The notes: generated from the sequence alone by a model not told the origin. DNA of 64,000 bases from Defluviitaleaceae bacterium (GCA_009781755.1 WQVD01000007.1:21181-85180); one strand, 5' to 3'. Shown: positions 24,782 through 35,027, counted from the first letter of the stretch. Numbers and translations: made by a program.

Positions 24782-24810
24782 ATACTACCTATCTCCGCGC
24801 AAAAAGTCAA
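24782..24810 (-). promoter_or_regulatory. Promoter of the tRNA-Gln gene
   Basis: On the minus strand TTGACT, 17 bases, TAGTAT, ending 17 bases before the tRNA 5' end. Confidence 0.75.
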
Positions 24811-24832
24811 GCACTTGATTAAATTTTTCCAA

Positions 24833-24861
24833 TTGACAATATCTCAACAATCCTTTATAAT
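24833..24861 (+). promoter_or_regulatory. Perfect sigma-A consensus promoter for the lectin/Cna-B surface protein
   Basis: TTGACA (24833-24838), exactly 17 bases, TATAAT (24856-24861). The only plus-strand gene downstream is the surface protein whose ATG is 417 bases away, so its mRNA would have an unusually long leader. Confidence 0.85.
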
Positions 24862-24867
24862 CCTAAT

Positions 24868-25277
24868 TGTAACATACTACATATGCAATACATTGCGTGC
24901 CACTTGTAAACGGCCGCCGTGCAAACCTACGTTATAAATGCATAAACTTTGGTGTCGGCATTTTATATGCCTACCTTTATTTTTTGTACAACCCATTACA
25001 TATGCAACACACGATGTGCCAGCCACGCGGTACATCATGAAATCATCCTCCCAACCGTGACAAGCCTATATAGCGCGTTATTTTTGTACCGCGAGAAAAG
25101 AATAGTAAATTATAAGAAACATTTCAACCGTACCAAATAATCCCATGCTACCATACTTTCATCAACCACCCTAGCGACACGAACAATACAGTATCAAACA
25201 ATTCAAAATACATACGCAGATACAAGCATTAACGTTTCCAACCAAAATAATCCAATCAGAAATAAGGAGATGGCATT
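24868..25277 (+). other. Long 5' leader region with an imperfect direct repeat
   Basis: About 410 bases without a credible gene. It holds two copies of CATATGCAAYACAYNNNGTGCCA (around 24880-24902 and 24998-25022) 118 bases apart and a short palindrome ACGGCCGCCGT (24910-24920). No known riboswitch class is recognised. The end has AAGGAG ten bases before the ATG. Confidence 0.5.
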
Positions 25278-28200
25278 ATGTTTATTAAAAAGCAAACGAA
25301 TGCACCCAAGCACAAGCAGGCAAGCAAAACATTGGTGTTCTTGTTCGCACTGTTGTTGCTGGTTAACCCCCTTCAAGTGCTGGCAGAAATACCGGGTGTG
25401 GGGTGGTCATTCTCGGCGCCGCCGGATACGAATGCGAATGACCCCAACGCGTACTTAGTCACCATCAATGCTAATAACTTTTTAGACTATTTCATGCTCA
25501 ATCAAGACGATTTCCGTGATGCCAACGCAAATATTCCCGGCATTTCGTATACACCGACTAATGGTGTGCGTCTTACGAACACAGATTCATTCTTCCAAGC
25601 AGGCAACGCCTCATTAAATGTGCGTATGGATTTGGAACATGACTTCCATATAGAAGGACATATCTTTTTGGGTGATGCATCGCAGCAAGGAACCATTTCA
25701 AATCCAACAAATCCGGTAGATGGATTTGATTTCAACTGGCATGATTACTCACGGTATGGTTGGTATTTAAGAACTGAGCACATTCGTTTTTACAGCGATC
25801 CGAATCACCCGTATTACCACCCCGGAGCCAACCAGGATGGTTGGGACCGTGCCGCCAACCATAGAGGCCAACGCAGGTTAGGCGGCGATGGTATCGTATT
25901 CAGCTTCCATCCCAACGAAACTGGCACGCTCGGTTACAGCGGCAATGCCCATGGCATCGGCGGCTTACAAAGTGCATTTGGCTTCGTTTTTGACACATGG
26001 CACAACCATAACACTAACACTCCGGGATACGTAGTTGACCCCCCTGTGTTTGGCGGCGGCTTTGGCGTTTACTGCGGCAAAGGGGTACCATTCGCAGGAT
26101 TTATCATGACCAATAACGCTGGACTCAATCGCACTGTTTACATGGGTTCCGGCCTCGGTGGAGTACAACAACTGGGCAATGGCACCCCCAGCCCATATTC
26201 CAACATACACTATACTAGCTACAATTTTCGCCGTTTTTGGGGGCACCGCGTTGGTTCGCTCAACCCTACCAACAACCATTGGCACCACGTAACATTTGAC
26301 TTTGATGCGGCAACAACAATGTTGACGGTCATTTACACACACAGCTTGGCACTGTATACATCCGGCACCAACATTGGCCAGCCCAATCCGACACTCGTAG
26401 CAAGTATCGAAGGCGCACAACAAATTTGGGTCAAAGACGTTGGTTACTTATTGCAAGACGGCGAATCCTATACATTTTCAATTTCCGCTTCTACAGGTGT
26501 GGCGATGAACAACCAAGCGTTTCGCCTCAGAGAATTTCAATTTGCGGCACGCACCGGCGATGTTGAAGTCAACTACCACCCCGAAACGGGCTTCTTCGCC
26601 ACCGACGACAGCAACGACGCCACTGCCGCACAATTGCCAGCACTGTTCCCCGCTTTCCCCGCAGGCTTGGATACCGAAAGCTATACCATCCGTGAAGAAT
26701 GGCGCGTAGAAACAGGTTTGTTCGCCCCTACCCCGCGCGCAGGTGCATGGGCCAATTGGGCGCAACGGCAAGAATTCCTTCTTAATGAAGGATGGTTTAT
26801 TAGCCACACCCGTCTTGACTACATCGAAGTACCCGCCGCTGGTAGCGCACTCATCAACGCATTCAGCAACAACATGATCCAACCATGGGCATATGTAAAC
26901 TTTTCCAACACACAGCACATTGCGAGTGCCCGCGCCAATACGACCATTGGCATCCATTATTATTTTCTACCATCGCTCAACACGTTGCAAGTCTTAAAAG
27001 TGGATGAAAACGAAAACCCCATCGAAGGCGTAGTATTCGAAATCCATCAAGGTACACCTGTGTTTGGCGATGATTCGACCACACGTGTTGCGACCATTAT
27101 TACGGATAGTGACGGCATTGCCCGCACCGCCGTATACGATACGTACATGTACCCCGTGCAATCACAACAAGTGGAAGCATTGGGCTTGGCAACCTTGGGC
27201 CCTGGCGGCGCAACAGCCAACGTGAATATGCGTAATAATGAAGCAGATCGGGTAGCTGTATCACTCGGCGCATTACCTCCTGGTAACTTCTATTTAGTAG
27301 AAGTAAGCGCACCCATCCAATTCGAACAACCGGATTTGGACGATCCCGTCCTCATCCCCATCATTATTGAACCCTACGCACACACCAATCGTGTTGTGTC
27401 CTTATCTGATGTAACGGAGAATAATATCGTACACATCGTCAATTATTTCGACACCCGTGAAATTGAAGTCACCAAAATTTGGGTGGACGGCGGCGATTAT
27501 GAAAATCGCCCTGATTTTATCGATCTCCAATTGCAACAATCCTATCTCATTGATGACGAGGATGACGAGTGGACACCATGGGTAAATGTAAATGCCCACC
27601 CGATTGTTCGGGTATATAACCCCGGAGATAACAGTGAATGGGTTATCCTCCCGTTTACCGGTTTGCGTACACACAACGATGCAGGGCAACGCATCAGATA
27701 CCAAGTCATCGAACTTGAATTGCAAGCGGAATGGTCCGACGATTTCCATCCGCCGCACTACGGCAATACACAAGGCTCCGACCATGTAATCATCACTAAC
27801 ACACGCATCGGTATGGAACCCCCCACTCGTAGCATCGAAATTGTAAAAGAATGGGATTTGAGCAACAGCGATGTAACCACGCATCCCGACTTTGTTGAAG
27901 TAGAACTACGCGCCAACGGGCAATTGGTACCCCCCGGCATCATTGAACTGGATGCAAGCAACAACTGGCGCCATTTGTTCACGCAATTACCCGTGTATGA
28001 CAACGATGAGATCCCGATCAACTACACGGCATATGAACTTAATGTGCCGGCTGGTTTTACCGCAATCATTGGCGACCCGATATATGACCAAGACCGCAGC
28101 GTTTATGTTATCACCATTGTTAATACGCCCAACGACGAAGACCCTACCACCACACGCATAGACGTTATAAAAGTGTGGAATATGACCGGCAATGAAGAAA

Positions 28201-29432
28201 TTGTTATCCCCGATTCCATCGTGATAGAGCTCCGTGCCAACGGCCAACCGCTCAATCCACCCCAAAACCTTATATTAAATGAAGGCAATAATTGGCGCGG
28301 CGCATTTACGCAATTACCCAATTATGATAACGAAGGCGCTACACTGATTTATTCCGTACACGAAATCGTGCCGCAAGGTTTTACCGTAACGTACAGCGAG
28401 GCCTTGGTGGATGGTATACGCACCATAACCATCACCAATACGCCCACGCAAAACGGTACCACGCCCCCACCGGATCCGGAACGCACATCCATTGCGGTCA
28501 ACAAGATATGGAACGATAACAACGCCATTGCGTACCGCCCGGGCTTTATCCAAGTACAACTTGTGAGAAACGGCGAGGATTATCGCCAACCGGCTGTATT
28601 AAACGCCAACAACCAATGGCACTACGAATTTACCAACTTGTACACTACCGGGCCCGCAATTGACATTACACTTCCTTATATAACGCATGTGTACACCGTA
28701 AGAGAGTTGCCCGTAGAAGGTTTCACGGCAGAATACGTTTGGATCAGTGAAACCGAAGTCAACATAATTAACACGCCAGAGACGCCGCCCGCCACGACAA
28801 CCAATGGCACAACCTCCAACGGTACTACGCCCAACGGCACCACATCCACCACCACAACACCCAACGGAACTACACCCAGTAACACAACACCCAATGGCAC
28901 TACACCCAGCAACACAACACCCAACAGCACTACACCTAGCAACACAACGCCCAGCACCGGTACAACAAACACGACAACACCCAGCAATACAACGCCAAAT
29001 GCTACACCACCACCGCTTACGACACCCGGCGACGGCGAAATACCACCCCCTACAACACCCACAGCCACAACTACATCATCCGCAACAACGCCGCCACCCA
29101 CTGGCAACCCATCATCGCAACCCGCCGCAACACCACCCCCACCCACCCCTGCACCGGGCAACGATTTGGTTTATTCGGATGGTGACTTTATCGAAATAGA
29201 CCAAGACAATGTGCCCCGCGGTATTTGGCGGTTTGACCCGGAACTGGGAATATGGGTATTCGACCCGAATGTGCCGATAGGTACAATGCCGCAAACCGGT
29301 GACATGAGCACCACCGCAAATTCCGCAGCGCCAACACCAACAGGCACCAACAACACAACGCCAGCAGTAAACGACGCAGCAGAAATCAAATTAAAACAAC
29401 GGCGCAGATTGTTCATTAGGCGTCACCATTAA
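25278..29432 (+). CDS. Large secreted surface protein: L-type lectin-like domain, Cna-B repeats, MPQTG motif without membrane tail
   Basis: 1384 residues. Signal peptide 1-~37 (TLVFLFALLLLVNPLQVLA). Residues ~60-430 resemble bacterial L-type lectin domains (GGDGIVFSFHPN, LGYSGNAHGIGG, FGFVFDTW). A SpaA-like prealbumin domain starts near 568 (LQVLKVDENENPIEGVVFEI), followed by four Cna-B repeats (starts IEVTKIWVD, IEIVKEWD, IDVIKVWN, IAVNKIWN). Then a Thr/Asn/Pro linker (~1168-1291) and a C-terminal module LVYSDGDFIEIDQDNVPRG. MPQTGD is a sortase-like motif, but the usual hydrophobic helix is replaced by a Thr/Ala-rich stretch before a basic tail (KLKQRRRLFIRRHH). Likely a carbohydrate-binding adhesin; anchoring is doubtful. 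Confidence 0.85.
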   Translation: MFIKKQTNAPKHKQASKTLVFLFALLLLVNPLQVLAEIPGVGWSFSAPPDTNANDPNAYLVTINANNFLDYFMLNQDDFRDANANIPGISYTPTNGVRLTNTDSFFQAGNASLNVRMDLEHDFHIEGHIFLGDASQQGTISNPTNPVDGFDFNWHDYSRYGWYLRTEHIRFYSDPNHPYYHPGANQDGWDRAANHRGQRRLGGDGIVFSFHPNETGTLGYSGNAHGIGGLQSAFGFVFDTWHNHNTNTPGYVVDPPVFGGGFGVYCGKGVPFAGFIMTNNAGLNRTVYMGSGLGGVQQLGNGTPSPYSNIHYTSYNFRRFWGHRVGSLNPTNNHWHHVTFDFDAATTMLTVIYTHSLALYTSGTNIGQPNPTLVASIEGAQQIWVKDVGYLLQDGESYTFSISASTGVAMNNQAFRLREFQFAARTGDVEVNYHPETGFFATDDSNDATAAQLPALFPAFPAGLDTESYTIREEWRVETGLFAPTPRAGAWANWAQRQEFLLNEGWFISHTRLDYIEVPAAGSALINAFSNNMIQPWAYVNFSNTQHIASARANTTIGIHYYFLPSLNTLQVLKVDENENPIEGVVFEIHQGTPVFGDDSTTRVATIITDSDGIARTAVYDTYMYPVQSQQVEALGLATLGPGGATANVNMRNNEADRVAVSLGALPPGNFYLVEVSAPIQFEQPDLDDPVLIPIIIEPYAHTNRVVSLSDVTENNIVHIVNYFDTREIEVTKIWVDGGDYENRPDFIDLQLQQSYLIDDEDDEWTPWVNVNAHPIVRVYNPGDNSEWVILPFTGLRTHNDAGQRIRYQVIELELQAEWSDDFHPPHYGNTQGSDHVIITNTRIGMEPPTRSIEIVKEWDLSNSDVTTHPDFVEVELRANGQLVPPGIIELDASNNWRHLFTQLPVYDNDEIPINYTAYELNVPAGFTAIIGDPIYDQDRSVYVITIVNTPNDEDPTTTRIDVIKVWNMTGNEEIVIPDSIVIELRANGQPLNPPQNLILNEGNNWRGAFTQLPNYDNEGATLIYSVHEIVPQGFTVTYSEALVDGIRTITITNTPTQNGTTPPPDPERTSIAVNKIWNDNNAIAYRPGFIQVQLVRNGEDYRQPAVLNANNQWHYEFTNLYTTGPAIDITLPYITHVYTVRELPVEGFTAEYVWISETEVNIINTPETPPATTTNGTTSNGTTPNGTTSTTTTPNGTTPSNTTPNGTTPSNTTPNSTTPSNTTPSTGTTNTTTPSNTTPNATPPPLTTPGDGEIPPPTTPTATTTSSATTPPPTGNPSSQPAATPPPPTPAPGNDLVYSDGDFIEIDQDNVPRGIWRFDPELGIWVFDPNVPIGTMPQTGDMSTTANSAAPTPTGTNNTTPAVNDAAEIKLKQRRRLFIRRHH

Positions 29433-29453
29433 CTTATTACATTGCACAAAACC

Positions 29454-29491
29454 AAAACGAGAGTCGGCATCGTGCCGTACTCTCGTTTTTT
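29454..29491 (+). terminator. Terminator of the lectin/Cna-B surface protein gene
   Basis: ACGAGAGT-CGGCATCGTGCCGT-ACTCTCGT followed by six T residues; the inner CGGCA/TGCCG extends the stem. Confidence 0.9.
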
Positions 29492-29505
29492 GATTATCGA
29501 AAAAT

Positions 29506-29532
29506 CAACCGGTGGCAAATTGCCACCAGTTG
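29506..29532. repeat. Palindromic element 4 (intergenic)
   Basis: CAACCGGTGGCAA-A-TTGCCACCAGTTG, 12 of 13 arm positions paired. It lies directly after a terminator and upstream of the cupin gene. Confidence 0.85.
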
Positions 29533-29618
29533 GATTTCGTGTCCACCCGCTTGCAACGAACACATCGCGCTCTTGTCTCATAAGATAAATCCTATTCCAA
29601 TATATAGGAGGACTTCCC

Positions 29619-30167
29619 ATGACCAGAAGGAATTTTTTCCACCGGCACCCCATGCATAGACCTACGCGCCCGCACCCCGGCCCCATGCCCGGGCCAGTAC
29701 GCCCCGTACCCCCCATGCCGCACCCGCAACCCCTACCCCCTGCACGCATGCCCGTGCGCTTGATGGACTACGGCCCCCAACCGTGCGTCATCGACATCGA
29801 GCAAGCCACCAACCAAAATAACAACTACCGCACAACATTGTGGACGGGGCAGCACATGCAATTAACGGTCATGAGTCTGCTACCCGGAGAGGACATTGGG
29901 TTGGAAGTGCACCCCAATACCGACCAATTCCTGCGTATCGAAAGCGGCCAAGGCATCGTACAAATGGGGCACACACGCAATCATTTAAACATTCGTGAAG
30001 CAGCGTTCGAAGGCAGCGCTATTTTTGTGCCTGCGGGTACGTGGCACAATGTTACCAACATCGGCCACACACCCATGAAGCTGTATTCCATTTATGCCCC
30101 GCCGGAACACACCCACGGCACAATGCACCGCACCAAAGCAATTGCCGAACGCGAAGAAATGCATTAA
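29619..30167 (+). CDS. Cupin-domain protein with Pro/His-rich N-terminus
   Basis: 182 residues, start ATG 29619 after AGGAGG. Residues 1-45 are rich in Pro, His, Arg and Met, suggesting metal binding or a flexible tail. Residues ~75-160 form a cupin: motif 1 includes GLEVHPNTDQFLRIESGQG (one metal His and the conserved Glu/Gln position) and motif 2 FVPAGTWHNVTNIG. Single-domain cupins of this type are often sugar-isomerase-like or spore-coat-associated; the Pro-rich head fits coat-type proteins (weak inference). Confidence 0.82.
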   Translation: MTRRNFFHRHPMHRPTRPHPGPMPGPVRPVPPMPHPQPLPPARMPVRLMDYGPQPCVIDIEQATNQNNNYRTTLWTGQHMQLTVMSLLPGEDIGLEVHPNTDQFLRIESGQGIVQMGHTRNHLNIREAAFEGSAIFVPAGTWHNVTNIGHTPMKLYSIYAPPEHTHGTMHRTKAIAEREEMH

Positions 30168-30230
30168 AATCATACAAAGCGTTCACACACGCGTATATGT
30201 TTTTAATTAAATTCACGCAGGAGGTAACAC

Positions 30231-31907
30231 ATGGGCACACTTGGTTTGGATACAGAACGCGGATTATTTTTGGGCATCGACTTTGGTACGACCAATTCGG
30301 TAGTCAGCATTTATAACTTTCAGGAGGGCGTGGCGCAGACGATTCCCATCGACGGTTCCAACATCTTCCCCACAGCCATTCAATTCGAATCCGATCCGGA
30401 GGATGAAGGCCGCTTGACGCGCATCTTCGGCGTACAGGCCAAGGAAGCCGCTATTATTTATCCGCTGTCTACCGTGCTGTCGATTAAACGCTACTTGGGC
30501 AGCGACCAAAAAATCACCGTCACCGTTGACGAAAAGGAATACCCCTTCACCCCCGAACAACTCGCGGGCGAAATCTTGGCGCACTTGAAGCAAAAAGCCG
30601 ACGAGTACGCACAAGAAGAATTGGGCATCACGGGCGAATTTTCGGGTTGTGTCATCACCGTGCCCGCCAACTCGACCGACAAGCAGAAAAAAATGACCAA
30701 GGACGCGGCCATGTTGGCGGGTTTCGACCCAGAAAACATCTACCTGCGCTTGGAACCCGCCGCATCAGCCATTTCCTACGCCGTTAGCGAAACTTCGGAC
30801 AAAAAAGTGCTGGTATATGACTTCGGCGGCGGCACTTTCGACGCTTGTGTGTTGCAAATCAAGGTCGAAGAAACCGGCGAACCCACCATTTCCATCGTGT
30901 CCACTTATGGCGACAACAACCTAGGCGGCAACGACATTGACAAAATCATCATGGACATCGTGTACGAAGAATTCAAAAAGCTGACCAACGAGGAAATTGA
31001 CCTCTTCGACGAAAACGCCGACGACGGCGTATCCAAACGCCAAAAAAAGGTCGCCCTCGTGCGCTTGCAACAAGCCGCCACCCAAGCCAAGGAGCGCCTG
31101 TCGCAAACCAAAGCCACCAAAATTACCCTTGCGCCCATCATCCAAGAGCCGCGCATCGTTAACATCAATATGGAAATCACCCGCGAACAATTCTTGACCC
31201 ACGCCCGCGTCAACCCGCTGGGCGACAGCCCCGAATTGTTCGAAAAATTCCAAGGCAAATCCGTAACGGATTTAATCGACGAAACACTCAAGTGCGTAAG
31301 CCACTGCCTAGAAGCCGGCAACCTCACCGAAAAAGACATCAACGAAATCTTCCTCGTAGGCGGCTCATCCTCGATACTATATGTAGGGGAAAAAATTTCC
31401 GAACGCTTCGGCAAGGAGCCGTTCAAGTCGCGCATCAGCCCCGCGCTGTCTATTTCGCAAGGCGCGGCGCACTATTGCAACATGATTATGATGCCCACCG
31501 TGCGTGGCCCCGTGGTACACGAACGCACCATTCACCCCTTGGGGCTGGAAATCAGCGGCCGCCGCTTCTTGCAAATCGTACCTGCCGGGCAAGATATACC
31601 CAAGGAAGGTCTAACGATTGATTGCGCCGAACCGCTTATGACTAACCACGACAATATTTCTTCTGTGGCCATCGTGGTATACGAATCTACCACGCCGGTT
31701 AGCAGCGATAAGCCTTCCGTCAACCAAGACGGCATGAAACGCCTAGCAGGCACCTCCCTGCGCGGCATCCCTCAAGGCCCCGCCGGGCAAGAAAAAGTAA
31801 AAGTCGTCTTCCACGTCGGCCAAGACAATATGCTTAAAGTAACCGCCCGCAGCCTTAGTACCGACGGCGCAGTAACGGAGCTATCGGTAGACGAGTTATA
31901 CGCATAA
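30231..31907 (+). CDS. Short Hsp70 (DnaK-like) chaperone
   Basis: 558 residues, start ATG 30231 after AGGAGG. ATPase-domain signatures: GIDFGTTNSVVSIY, VYDFGGGTFDACVL and EIFLVGGSSSILYVGE. A beta-sandwich substrate-binding region follows, but the protein ends about where the helical lid of standard DnaK (600-640 residues) would begin. No grpE, dnaJ or hrcA is beside it, so it is a secondary, HscA/HscC-like Hsp70 rather than the housekeeping copy. Cytoplasmic. Confidence 0.88.
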   Translation: MGTLGLDTERGLFLGIDFGTTNSVVSIYNFQEGVAQTIPIDGSNIFPTAIQFESDPEDEGRLTRIFGVQAKEAAIIYPLSTVLSIKRYLGSDQKITVTVDEKEYPFTPEQLAGEILAHLKQKADEYAQEELGITGEFSGCVITVPANSTDKQKKMTKDAAMLAGFDPENIYLRLEPAASAISYAVSETSDKKVLVYDFGGGTFDACVLQIKVEETGEPTISIVSTYGDNNLGGNDIDKIIMDIVYEEFKKLTNEEIDLFDENADDGVSKRQKKVALVRLQQAATQAKERLSQTKATKITLAPIIQEPRIVNINMEITREQFLTHARVNPLGDSPELFEKFQGKSVTDLIDETLKCVSHCLEAGNLTEKDINEIFLVGGSSSILYVGEKISERFGKEPFKSRISPALSISQGAAHYCNMIMMPTVRGPVVHERTIHPLGLEISGRRFLQIVPAGQDIPKEGLTIDCAEPLMTNHDNISSVAIVVYESTTPVSSDKPSVNQDGMKRLAGTSLRGIPQGPAGQEKVKVVFHVGQDNMLKVTARSLSTDGAVTELSVDELYA

Positions 31908-31929
31908 TCTTATAAATGCAACCCTCATC

Positions 31930-31964
31930 AACACGCCGGATAATAAAATCCGGCGTGTTTTTTT
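31930..31964 (+). terminator. Terminator of the hsp70-like gene
   Basis: AACACGCCGGA-TAATAAAA-TCCGGCGTGTT followed by a run of T residues. Confidence 0.9.
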
Positions 31965-31983
31965 GAAATTTCTTCTAAAATTC

Positions 31984-32011
31984 TTGATTTTTTAATGCAC
32001 AATGTTATACT
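31984..32011 (+). promoter_or_regulatory. Promoter for the FIST / hybrid kinase operon
   Basis: TTGATT (31984-31989), 16 bases, TATACT (32006-32011), about 45 bases upstream of the FIST start and just past a terminator. Confidence 0.6.
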
Positions 32012-32056
32012 TTTCCAAATTTACAATGATGAAACGGCATTGAAGGGATGAACACG

Positions 32057-33190
32057 ATGATTAGAATGTTATCGGCATACACGACAGAAATTGACGAAAT
32101 TAATGACGCCTACGACGAGATCATCAAACAAATCGACTTAAATAATTTAGACACGCACAGCGTTGGCATCCTGTATTGCCATCCCGAATTTGCAGAAAGC
32201 GGCGTGGCTACGGCCATTTGCGACCGCTTGCCGTTTGATGTAATTGGCATGACGGTTGCCGCGGTCGCCGGTAACGGATCGCTAGGTACATATGGGCTAA
32301 GCCTATGCGTACTGACCGGCAATGACATTTCATTCAAATCCATTTATACCGATCCATTCACCGCCGAGGACTTTGAGGCAAAAATTGACACCGCGTACCA
32401 ACAAGCACGCGCGTCGATGGCCCAAGACCCGGCGTTTATTATTTCGTGCTTCCCCATGATGAACGAATTGATGGGGTATCGGATGTTGGACGCGATGGAC
32501 AAGTCTTGCGCCGGGTTGCCGATATATGGCGGCGTATGCTACGGCATCAACTTTGGCAACGAGAAGAGCTGCACGCTGTTTAATAACCAATCTAGCCCCA
32601 ACGCTATCGGCATGATTTTGGTCAACGGCAATGTACAACCCGAATTTAAAGCCATGGCGCTGCCCGACCGCTACACCCGCCACGACCGCGCCGTCATCAC
32701 CGAATCGGAAGGCCCCATCCTGCGCAAAGTTAACGACATGCCCATGTTGGACTACTTATCAAGCGTCGGCTACACCGTACAAACGGGCGCACCCATCATG
32801 GTGTACTACGAGGGCAACGACAAACCCATCGCACTCTCCATCTACATGACTTTCGAGGACGGCAGCATTTTGTGCGGCGGCGAGTGCCCCGTGGGTGCAG
32901 CCATCGCCTTGGGCGACATCAGCCGCGAAGTCGTGTTGGAAACTTCCAACGAATCCATCAAATACATCACCGAGGCACAAGGCAAGAACGCCGCCATCAT
33001 CGTGCCTTGCTCTGTCCGTTATTTCGCGTTGTATCCGGAGTCGGATGAGGAAATGCAGCTGACCGCCGACGCATTAAAAATCCCCTATATCATGGGTTAT
33101 ACCGGCGGGGAGTTGTGCCCCGTGGCCGATAAGAACGGCGTACTGCGTAACCGCTTCCATAACTTTACGTACACGTCCTGCTTGCTGTAG
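32057..33190 (+). CDS. FIST-domain sensory protein
   Basis: 377 residues from ATG 32057, nine bases after GAAGGG; ATG 32048 touches that site and is less likely. The sequence has the FIST N-terminal fold (VGILYCHPEF, VIGMTVAAVAGNG, IISCFPMMNE, GLPIYGGVCYGINFGN) and a FIST_C part (LDYLSSVGYTV, ILCGGECPVGAAI, GYTGGELCPV). FIST domains are thought to bind small ligands such as amino acids, usually as input modules. Here the domain is free-standing and encoded nine bases before a hybrid kinase without such a domain, so it probably senses for that kinase. Confidence 0.85.
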   Translation: MIRMLSAYTTEIDEINDAYDEIIKQIDLNNLDTHSVGILYCHPEFAESGVATAICDRLPFDVIGMTVAAVAGNGSLGTYGLSLCVLTGNDISFKSIYTDPFTAEDFEAKIDTAYQQARASMAQDPAFIISCFPMMNELMGYRMLDAMDKSCAGLPIYGGVCYGINFGNEKSCTLFNNQSSPNAIGMILVNGNVQPEFKAMALPDRYTRHDRAVITESEGPILRKVNDMPMLDYLSSVGYTVQTGAPIMVYYEGNDKPIALSIYMTFEDGSILCGGECPVGAAIALGDISREVVLETSNESIKYITEAQGKNAAIIVPCSVRYFALYPESDEEMQLTADALKIPYIMGYTGGELCPVADKNGVLRNRFHNFTYTSCLL

Positions 33191-33199
33191 GCATCCCCT

Positions 33200-34945
33200 G
33201 TGGACAACCACGCACTGCATGAAAAACTAGCCTTATTGGAACAGCAAACCGCGCAGCAGCAAGCGCGGATTGTTGAATTGGAAAAAAGCGAACGCAAGCG
33301 AACGCGCGAATTTACGCGCTTACAAGAAGCCACGGAACGCGAAAAACTGCTTGCAAAAGCCACATTGGACGTAGCCACGGCACGCATGATTTCGTATCAA
33401 GAGCGGGATCGGTACATGCGCCTGTTATTGGCCGGCACCAACAGCATTATTATTTTTTTGGACAAAAACAACCGCATCGCTTATTGCTCGGACATTTTCC
33501 TCAAGAATGCCGGATTTGGCAACAATGATGCGGTTAGCGGGCGCCTGATTCAAGAATTGATGGGCTTATTAAAACCACAAACCTGGGTGGACACTTTTAA
33601 TGTCGCCCTTTTTAATTCCAAGGAGTCGGGGTTGCCGCTGTCCATTGAAAGTGACGGCTTCGGCAACATGACCAAATTGCTACTTAGTTTTACCCCCATG
33701 ATTAATAACCAAAATGAATACGAAGGCATGATGTTATATTTCCACGATGTGACAGAGTTGGAATTGGCACGCTTGAAGGCCGAGCAAGCCAACCGCGCCA
33801 AAAGTATCTTCCTGTCCAACATGAGTCACGAAATGCGCACCCCGCTAAATGCAATTATAGGCATGACCGCCATCGGCCGCGCTTCTAAGGATTTGAAGCG
33901 CAAGAATTACGCATTCGACAAAGTGGATGACGCATCCAAGCATCTCTTGGGTGTCATCAATGAAGTTTTGGACATGTCCAAAATCGAGGCCAACAAGTTG
34001 GAGTTATCGTTGATCGATTTCCATTTTAAAACCATGCTGCACAGGGCATGCGATGTCATCAATATGCGCGCCGGTGAAAAACACTTAAACTTTTCCGTCA
34101 ATATTGACCCTGCGATACCATCGATTTTGTATGGAGACGACCAACGACTGGCGCAGGTTGTGGCCAACTTACTTAGCAATGCCGTCAAATTTACCCCTGC
34201 CAACGGCACCATCAATATGGACGTAACCCTCCAAAAAGAAGACGATGACCTTTGCACCTTACAATTCGACATCACCGACACCGGCATTGGCATTGACCCA
34301 GAGCATCAAGAACGCCTCTTCCAACCCTTCCAACAGGCCGAAAGCAGCACCATGCGCAAATACGGCGGCACAGGGTTGGGGCTGGCCATATCCAAAAACA
34401 TCATCACTATGATGGGCGGCGACATCTCGTTCACATCCACGCCCGGCATCGGCTCTACATTCACCTTCACGGTGCAAGCAAAACGCGTAGCGAACGACTC
34501 GCACCACAGCGATAAAAACAACGAGGACACCGCCCTAACCGACGACATCCACGATATATTTAAGGGTTACGCCGTACTCATGGCCGAAGACGTGGAGATT
34601 AATTGCGAAATTGTCATGTCTCTACTGGAACCCACCGGCATTGCCATCGATTGTGCATACAACGGCGAGGAAGCGGTGCAAATGTTCACCGCCAACCCCG
34701 ACAAGTACGACATCATCTTCATGGACTTACAAATGCCTGTCATGGATGGCTACGAAGCCACCCGTTTGATCCGCAGCTTACCCGCCCCCAATGCGCAATC
34801 TATCCCCATCATCGCCATGACCGCCAACGCCTTCCGCGAAGACGTAGAATCCTGCATGCAAGCCAACATGAATGCGCATATTAGTAAACCGTTGGATGTA
34901 CAAGTTATTATTCAACGCCTGCGGGAGTTGCTGCCGGTAAGGTAA
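33200..34945 (+). CDS. Hybrid sensor histidine kinase (coiled coil-PAS-HisKA-HATPase-REC)
   Basis: 581 residues from a GTG start (33200) with a weak ribosome site, ten bases after the FIST stop; coupling is likely. Residues 1-60 form a coiled coil, ~70-190 a PAS-like domain ([20 protein letters not shown]), HisKA contains [12 protein letters not shown] (His210), the ATPase has [18 protein letters not shown] and GGTGLGLAI, and the receiver ends the protein ([18 protein letters not shown], Asp509; Lys in HISKPLD). No membrane segment, so a soluble cytoplasmic kinase. No output regulator is adjacent. Confidence 0.9.
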   Translation: MDNHALHEKLALLEQQTAQQQARIVELEKSERKRTREFTRLQEATEREKLLAKATLDVATARMISYQERDRYMRLLLAGTNSIIIFLDKNNRIAYCSDIFLKNAGFGNNDAVSGRLIQELMGLLKPQTWVDTFNVALFNSKESGLPLSIESDGFGNMTKLLLSFTPMINNQNEYEGMMLYFHDVTELELARLKAEQANRAKSIFLSNMSHEMRTPLNAIIGMTAIGRASKDLKRKNYAFDKVDDASKHLLGVINEVLDMSKIEANKLELSLIDFHFKTMLHRACDVINMRAGEKHLNFSVNIDPAIPSILYGDDQRLAQVVANLLSNAVKFTPANGTINMDVTLQKEDDDLCTLQFDITDTGIGIDPEHQERLFQPFQQAESSTMRKYGGTGLGLAISKNIITMMGGDISFTSTPGIGSTFTFTVQAKRVANDSHHSDKNNEDTALTDDIHDIFKGYAVLMAEDVEINCEIVMSLLEPTGIAIDCAYNGEEAVQMFTANPDKYDIIFMDLQMPVMDGYEATRLIRSLPAPNAQSIPIIAMTANAFREDVESCMQANMNAHISKPLDVQVIIQRLRELLPVR

Positions 34946-34972
34946 CTTACCATTGAATAAAATATAAAGATC

Positions 34973-35006
34973 AAAAAGGTCGTTTTGTAAATCAAACGAC
35001 CTTTTT
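34973..35006. terminator. Bidirectional terminator after the hybrid kinase
   Basis: AAAAAGGTCGTTT-TGTAAATC-AAACGACCTTTTT is symmetric, with an A-run before and a T-run after the stem. Confidence 0.88.
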
Positions 35007-35027
35007 AACTGTCACAAATTTTCGAAA

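Noticed and set aside
24868..25277. c-di-GMP or other known riboswitch in the long leader
   Set aside because: None of the conserved core motifs of the classes I know could be found; only a direct repeat and a short palindrome are visible.
29290..29432. Frameshift hiding a membrane helix at the end of the lectin/Cna-B protein
   Set aside because: The other two forward frames in this stretch do not encode a hydrophobic segment, so a single indel would not restore a sorting tail.
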